Shown piece by piece: positions 59,420 to 64,000 of a stretch of 64,000 nt of DNA. The position numbers were made by a program, and so were the translations under genes. The notes below the pieces were generated by a model, which was not told where the DNA came from, made no database searches, and worked only from the letters and a program-made list of their open reading frames with translations. This stretch comes from Dactylellina haptotyla (taxonomy: Eukaryota > Ascomycota > Orbiliomycetes > Orbiliales > Orbiliaceae), in the NCBI GenBank assembly GCA_031310005.1, contig CM062381.1, positions 2,356,001-2,420,000 on the forward strand, in the 5' to 3' direction. Numbering within the stretch: the first letter of the stretch is position 1; every line of letters begins with the position of its first letter.

Positions 59420-61254
59420 GCCTATTGTTACCTCAAAATACCAAGTATCGCTTCAAAGCTCTATGCTGACGCAATCCGTGCCCGAGTTCAGTGGTGTTTT
59501 CACGCAGAAAGTGAAACACGGCAGCACCAAGGCGCTGCGATGCAGTTGTCGAATGGCAAGGATAACTTGCTTGTCGATGCTCTAGAGATGCATAATTCCA
59601 GCGACAACATTCTCCTTTGCTCTCGGATCGCCAACCCCCTGGCTAGCAGTGGGAATAGAGCAAATAATTTTGTTTGTTGCCGCATATTCCCTGATGACAA
59701 AGTCTTCGAAACAGTGCTGGGGGAAGAAAAAGGAAGATATGAAGAAAACCTCGACTTGAGACTATCCTTGCGCTTACAATTTTCTTCCACGCACGATGTT
59801 TAGTCACAAAATAACCGGTTCTGAATCAGGGGGGGTCAGGCTGCCGAAACCTCTGGGTTTGATGTGTTGAAATCCGAGCGCAAAGCTGCCATGCAGCTGT
59901 TGTGGATGGTGGTTAGAGTGGTGAGTAACCTATCCTATCTGCGTAGTGAAATAGTTGATTTGCGTCACCAAATTCTCGTAGGCTGGTTCGGTCAAAATGC
60001 CAAGTCCGCAATTGGAATGGGACATAGGGGATTCGCGACGCCATTGAGTATCTGCTGATTACCGCGGTCGACTTTTCTGTTTGGATTCGAAGGCAGAAAG
60101 CATCCTCCGGCACATCTTGCGTTTGTACGAACGATAACCTGGGCTCGGATTTTTCGGAATAATAACCTTGATTTCGGTAAGTGTTGACTGGATATGTTGA
60201 GCATGCGGGATGTTCGATTCCAAGATTGACGAGGCGATAAGCTGCGTAATTAGCTCCACTCCACTAGACCGAAAGTTATGTGAATTTCCTTGTCAAGCTG
60301 TCCACCACTCCAACTCCAGTCGCCAGGTCACTCTGATCCATGAGGCTCGTGGTTCAGTGTTGAAAGAAAGGTCCTCCATCGAAAATTGTCGGGAAAGGTA
60401 TTGTAGCTCAAGTCTGAAAGAACTGTTATTAACTCATGAGAAGTTTTTCTTATAGAAGGAAAAATAGGTTTTCTGTTCCTGGGCTTCAGAGCTGGGTTAT
60501 ATACACGGAGCAGCAAACAGTCGACACAATGTAGAAGTGCGTGGCATCAATACAAAATATGCAGCTTGATGCTCGACTGACAGCAAAAAATGGTGTGGGA
60601 GTTCGATTGACAAGGGTCTTTGGCAACCCCCCTAATACAGATTCAGGCATTCGGCTGGACTGCTGGTCTGAACGTGCATGCTTTTGGTAACCGACGCGAG
60701 AAAAACGCCGCCCAGCAGTTGGTCCGTGCCCTTCTTCCTGCCTCTCAGGAAAGAGATTGCATTCGAAATGGAGCAATGGGGCTTCAGCGTTGATGATACC
60801 CGCTCAGAATCGGTAATGAATATCGGTAACATCGTCCGTACTCCGTCGCTGCAAGGCGACCGATTGTAAGGGAGCGTACCGCGGTATCATTAATCTTCTG
60901 GGTGGTGCGCCGCAGTTTGCAAGCACGCCATGGTTCTATCGTAGCCCAGTTAGGTTGTGCGATATTCTTATATTACCAAGGAACCTGGTGCTGCTCAGAG
61001 CCGCCCACGCCCGACCCATGAATACCATGATTCAATACATCAAGTGAAATCCTAGATTTTTCGTGCAAAGGTTCTGTCTCCTGGTTGCAGAGAGACTCTT
61101 GGGCAGGTGATTGCGCACGCGGAAACTGAATATATGTGTTGCCTTGATGCTGAGTCAGCATCGACATGCAACAACCGCCCGCCTCTCGCTTGGATTAGTT
61201 AAGGTATGTCGCGTACTATCAAACAACCTCAACCTGAATTCCTCCTAGTGTAAC

Positions 61255-63741
61255 ATGGAGCTCTCGACGACTGGACACTCACCACCGTACCGCATCACAT
61301 CCCATCACAATCCTCGCATGATTTCATCGCAAAGACCGTTGGAAATGGTAGACACCTCTGAAGGAGGTGAGTGGGGGCGACTCCGAGATAGCCAGTCCAT
61401 AGATTTTATATTCATACCTGCTAGGCCGTAGCCCCGTAACGTCAACAGATAACTCGCACGACGCCATTCTTGTTGAACTCAATACAGCGAAATATGAGTT
61501 GGCTACCCTCAAGCAAGAACGAGAGCTTGAAAAACTTGGCACAAATCAAGAAATACACAACCTCCAGAAACGAGCCCAAGAAGATGGTAAAGCTCTCGAA
61601 CAGGAGAGGAGCGAGAAAAACTTCCTCTTTGAACGCCATCAAGCTCTTTTAGCGGAACTTGAGGCAGTACGGCAGGGTTATATCGATGAAAAAGTATTTC
61701 CCGACCCGCCCAAATGTCTAGAAATTTATAGTTAACATTGGTGTCTGCAGATAAACCTAGAACGCCTTCTCAGAGATGCGCAGACAGGGACGAACATCCT
61801 AAAAGAACGTATCCATGATCTCGAAACTGAACATAATACCCTGCAGAGAAGCGCTAAGCGCGAGATAGACGAACTAAAATTGCAAACCCAGCGCGTGAAT
61901 GAGCATGCAACCTCGTTGCAATTTGAAATTTCGACCCAGCGAGCCACCCTTCAACAGTACCAGGTAAAATTGCAAGAAACAGAGAACGAGCTTTTACTGT
62001 CTCAAAAAGAAGGGGACTGTGTCAAAACGAACCCCCAAGAAACAGAGGTTCTAAAGATGTTAAAAAGGGAACTCGCAGATCAACTAAATCACATTAAATT
62101 GATTGAATCGAGGAATCGAAAGCTAGAATCGGAGAATGAAGACCTGCGATCTTACTCGAAGAATATTTCTGTTGTCGAGGAAGAAAAGAGATCGCTTGAG
62201 AGCAAAGTTCACACACTGGATGGGCTTAGGGAGAAAGTTTCAAATCTAGAATTGCAAAAGGCAATACTCGAAGAAGAACGCACTAGTTGGACCGCCTTCT
62301 TACAGGACGACCCCGACGGTATTCAGTTTTCGTCTCCCGCTCATTTAGCCCGAGCATATATGCAAGCCAAAATTGAAAAAAATTCGTTATTGGAAAGGTT
62401 TGGTCGCCCTGATCCAGCTGTACAACAGAGAAATAAAGACCTTGAAGCTTTAGTTTCTCAAAAAGTTACCTTAGAAGAAGAAATCCAGAGTTTAAAACAA
62501 AAATTCCAGAAGGACACGAAGGAAAAGCAAAGACTAGAGAGGCAAAAGGATCTCGCGCTCAAAGAAGCAAATTTCCTTCGAGAGCAATTGGTCAGTGTTT
62601 ATTACTATACCCGCTCCCTTAGTTATAAATATCCATTTACTAACCAAATGGGGATTTTAGAAAACATATTCCACTGAAGAAATGGTTATGATGGCTGGAA
62701 ACTATGACGACCAAAAATCTCAACGAATAGAAGAGCTAGAGGGTATTTTAGAAGCGCATAAAACAGAGATACATGCTCTAACAAAACAACTGCTTGAACG
62801 AGATGCACTGAGTATCCTGCAGAGTTCTCAACAAAACCCCCCAACGGAAAACATGGATCCTGGAATTGGTCGCCGTTTTGAACGTAAGATTGAAGACCTT
62901 GAAAAAGGTATATTTTCATCCAAAATGGTAATAATTTATCTCATTCTTCATGCTAAAGATATCATAGATCTTGAATCCGCCCAAAAAGCTCATAGGATAG
63001 CGTCAATTGAAATAAAGGCCTTGCAGAAACAAGTTCTGGCAGCAGAAACGACATCAAGAATGAGAGTTTTGCAGCTAAAGGACAATCCAACCGCCCGCCA
63101 TGAAGCTACAAAAGCGGAGGCGCTTAAAACGCTTCGAGACGAAAACATGGCTCTTCTTGCCCAATTAGAAGGCAGACCCGGGGGAGCTAAACTTGTTCCT
63201 TTTAGTACTTTGGAAAGAAGTCGGCTCGATTTGAAAGAAATGGAAACTGTAATTGCTGAGAAAGAAAAAAGAATGCTCAGGCTCAAAGAGGTACAGTCTC
63301 CACGCGTTTCGCGCATATATGCATGTGTTTCAAATCTAATCATAGACCTCAGATGTGGTCTAAAAAAGCGCTAGAATTTAGACAAGCTGTATATAGCCTT
63401 CTAGGTTATGAAGTCGATTTTCAGCCCAACGGTAGGGTTAAAGTCACATCTATGTTTCATAGATCAGATTTGTATGGCGGTGTTGATACAGGTATTGTGT
63501 TTGACGGCGAGCAGGGTGAGATAGGAATTTATCTAAACTTCCTTTTCCCCTGTTAGACCGCGCTAACTATTGCACTCTAATCATAGGAACAATGAAACTT
63601 TGCGGTGGTCCCAACAGCCAATTTGCCAGGGAAATTAGGAATCAGCTCAAATTTTATGTTGAAGAACGAAAAGAGATCCCTTGCTTCCTAGCAGCTCTAA
63701 CAATGGAAGGCTATGAGAAGACTACAAGAGCACAACATTGA
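61255..63741 (+). CDS. MAD1: Spindle assembly checkpoint protein MAD1
   Basis: Seven exons: 61255-61366, 61425-61666, 61751-62590, 62661-62907, 62968-63290, 63353-63515 and 63587-63741, encoding 693 residues. Known role: recruits Mad2 to unattached kinetochores and nuclear pores and templates checkpoint-complex assembly. After a short basic N-terminus, almost the whole protein is coiled coil (about 45-590). The C-terminal globular RWD-like domain is clear: KKALEFRQAVYSLLGYEVDF, NGRVKVTSMFHRSD, FDGEQGTMKLCGGPNSQFAR and IPCFLAALTMEGYEKTTRA. The RLK checkpoint motif is seen as RMLRLKE just before the last domain. Intron 2 (61667-61750, donor GTACGG) and intron 3 (62591-62660, acceptor TTTTAG) were fixed by frame. 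The length matches filamentous-fungal Mad1. Introns 4-6 are 60-71 nt. Confidence 0.93.
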
Positions 63742-64000
63742 ACGAAACGTGTGCCAGAAATACTTTTGCCTCAACTGTAGATCCTCTGCTGAGTATTTCA
63801 AGTCAAAATAGAAGGGCCTAATACCACCGATATCAATGCCATAGGCGAAAATGCCTTGCACTGTTAGACTTAGACTGACATGTTATCGGACTAGATTTTT
63901 ATATCATTGGGGAGTTTTTCAAACAATTAAAATCAAAGGGAATTTGTGGATATTTTAAACAGAAAGAGGAGACCCTAGGTCCTTTAAAAAGAAGCTTATG
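63742..64000. other. MAD1 3' flank
   Basis: 259 bp of AT-rich DNA up to the window edge. No gene was seen. Confidence 0.5.

Larger units (their letters stand above)
54162..61254. other. 7.1-kb region without recognisable genes between the C2H2 factor and MAD1
   Basis: By far the longest gene-free stretch in the window. It shows mixed composition, a (CTT)n microsatellite (55573-55612), purine-rich DNA (about 56320-56410), a T12-G-T11-G14 homopolymer (56744-56781), a (GACT)n run (about 59403-59418) and many short frames with no similarity that I know. The longest, 57663-58079 on the plus strand (138 codons), does not look like a real protein. No terminal inverted repeats, LTRs or transposase frames were seen. 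Part may be a long leader of the C2H2 gene, as upstream regions of fungal developmental regulators are often several kilobases, or a non-coding transcript; both are inference. Confidence 0.45.

Noticed and set aside
1-64000. A biosynthetic cluster, defence island, CRISPR array or integrated virus-like element
   Set aside because: All well-supported genes with a recognisable family are single-copy eukaryotic housekeeping or regulatory genes; no tailoring enzymes, phage-type genes, direct-repeat arrays, reverse transcriptase or capsid-like frames were seen.

Overview
The window is a gene-dense piece of a nuclear chromosome from a filamentous ascomycete (Pezizomycotina; probably a eurotiomycete, though placement below subphylum is inference from general protein resemblance). 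The evidence is short introns of about 47-200 nt with CTAAC/CTGAC-type branch points, housekeeping proteins of filamentous-fungal type (nudF/PAC1 LIS1, an Uds1-domain septation protein, a poly-threonine-headed Cdc4, an alpA/Stu2 TOG protein), and mixed strands with no operon structure. I see no CRISPR array, no rRNA or credible tRNA gene, no transposase, integrase or reverse transcriptase, and no virus-like element.

Layout: BLM10 C-terminal part (+, 1-1676); nudF/PAC1 (-, 1908-3712); Uds1-domain coiled-coil protein (-, 4412-7173); AHA1 (+, 7761-9161); PHO80/Pcl-type cyclin (+, 10543-11685); FMC1 (-, 12096-12604); NCS6/CTU1 (+, 12890-14161); ERG27 (-, 14263-15537); disordered protein of unknown role (+, 15839-17473); CDC4-like F-box/WD40 protein (+, 19367-22501); ING/PHD protein (-, 23168-25173); Myb-like protein (+, 26644-28210); KGD1 (+, 28991-32418); STU2/alp14 (+, 32984-35960); UTP14 (-, 36411-38337); VPS13 with 26 exons (+, 40763-51995); four-finger C2H2 factor (-, 52674-54161); a 7.1-kb stretch with no recognisable gene (54162-61254); and MAD1 (+, 61255-63741). 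Splice sites were deduced by joining conserved protein blocks in frame, and every multi-exon model closes to a whole number of codons.

The genes do not form one pathway. Several belong to cell division and the microtubule cytoskeleton (nudF, Uds1 protein, Pcl cyclin, Cdc4, Stu2, Mad1). The others cover proteostasis (BLM10, AHA1), mitochondrial energy metabolism (KGD1, FMC1), translation and ribosome assembly (NCS6, UTP14), sterol and lipid biology (ERG27, VPS13) and transcription control (ING protein, Myb-like, C2H2). I read this as ordinary euchromatin rather than a functional cluster.

I did not find a convincing undescribed biological system. The most unusual item is an exact 69-bp tandem duplication in VPS13 that copies a 3' splice site together with 20 codons of the following exon. 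Also worth checking are two probable GC-AG introns, a set of introns with T at donor position +3, a short UTP14 N-terminus, a Phe at the penultimate position of the BLM10 tail, and the long gene-free region with T/G homopolymer and CTT tracts.
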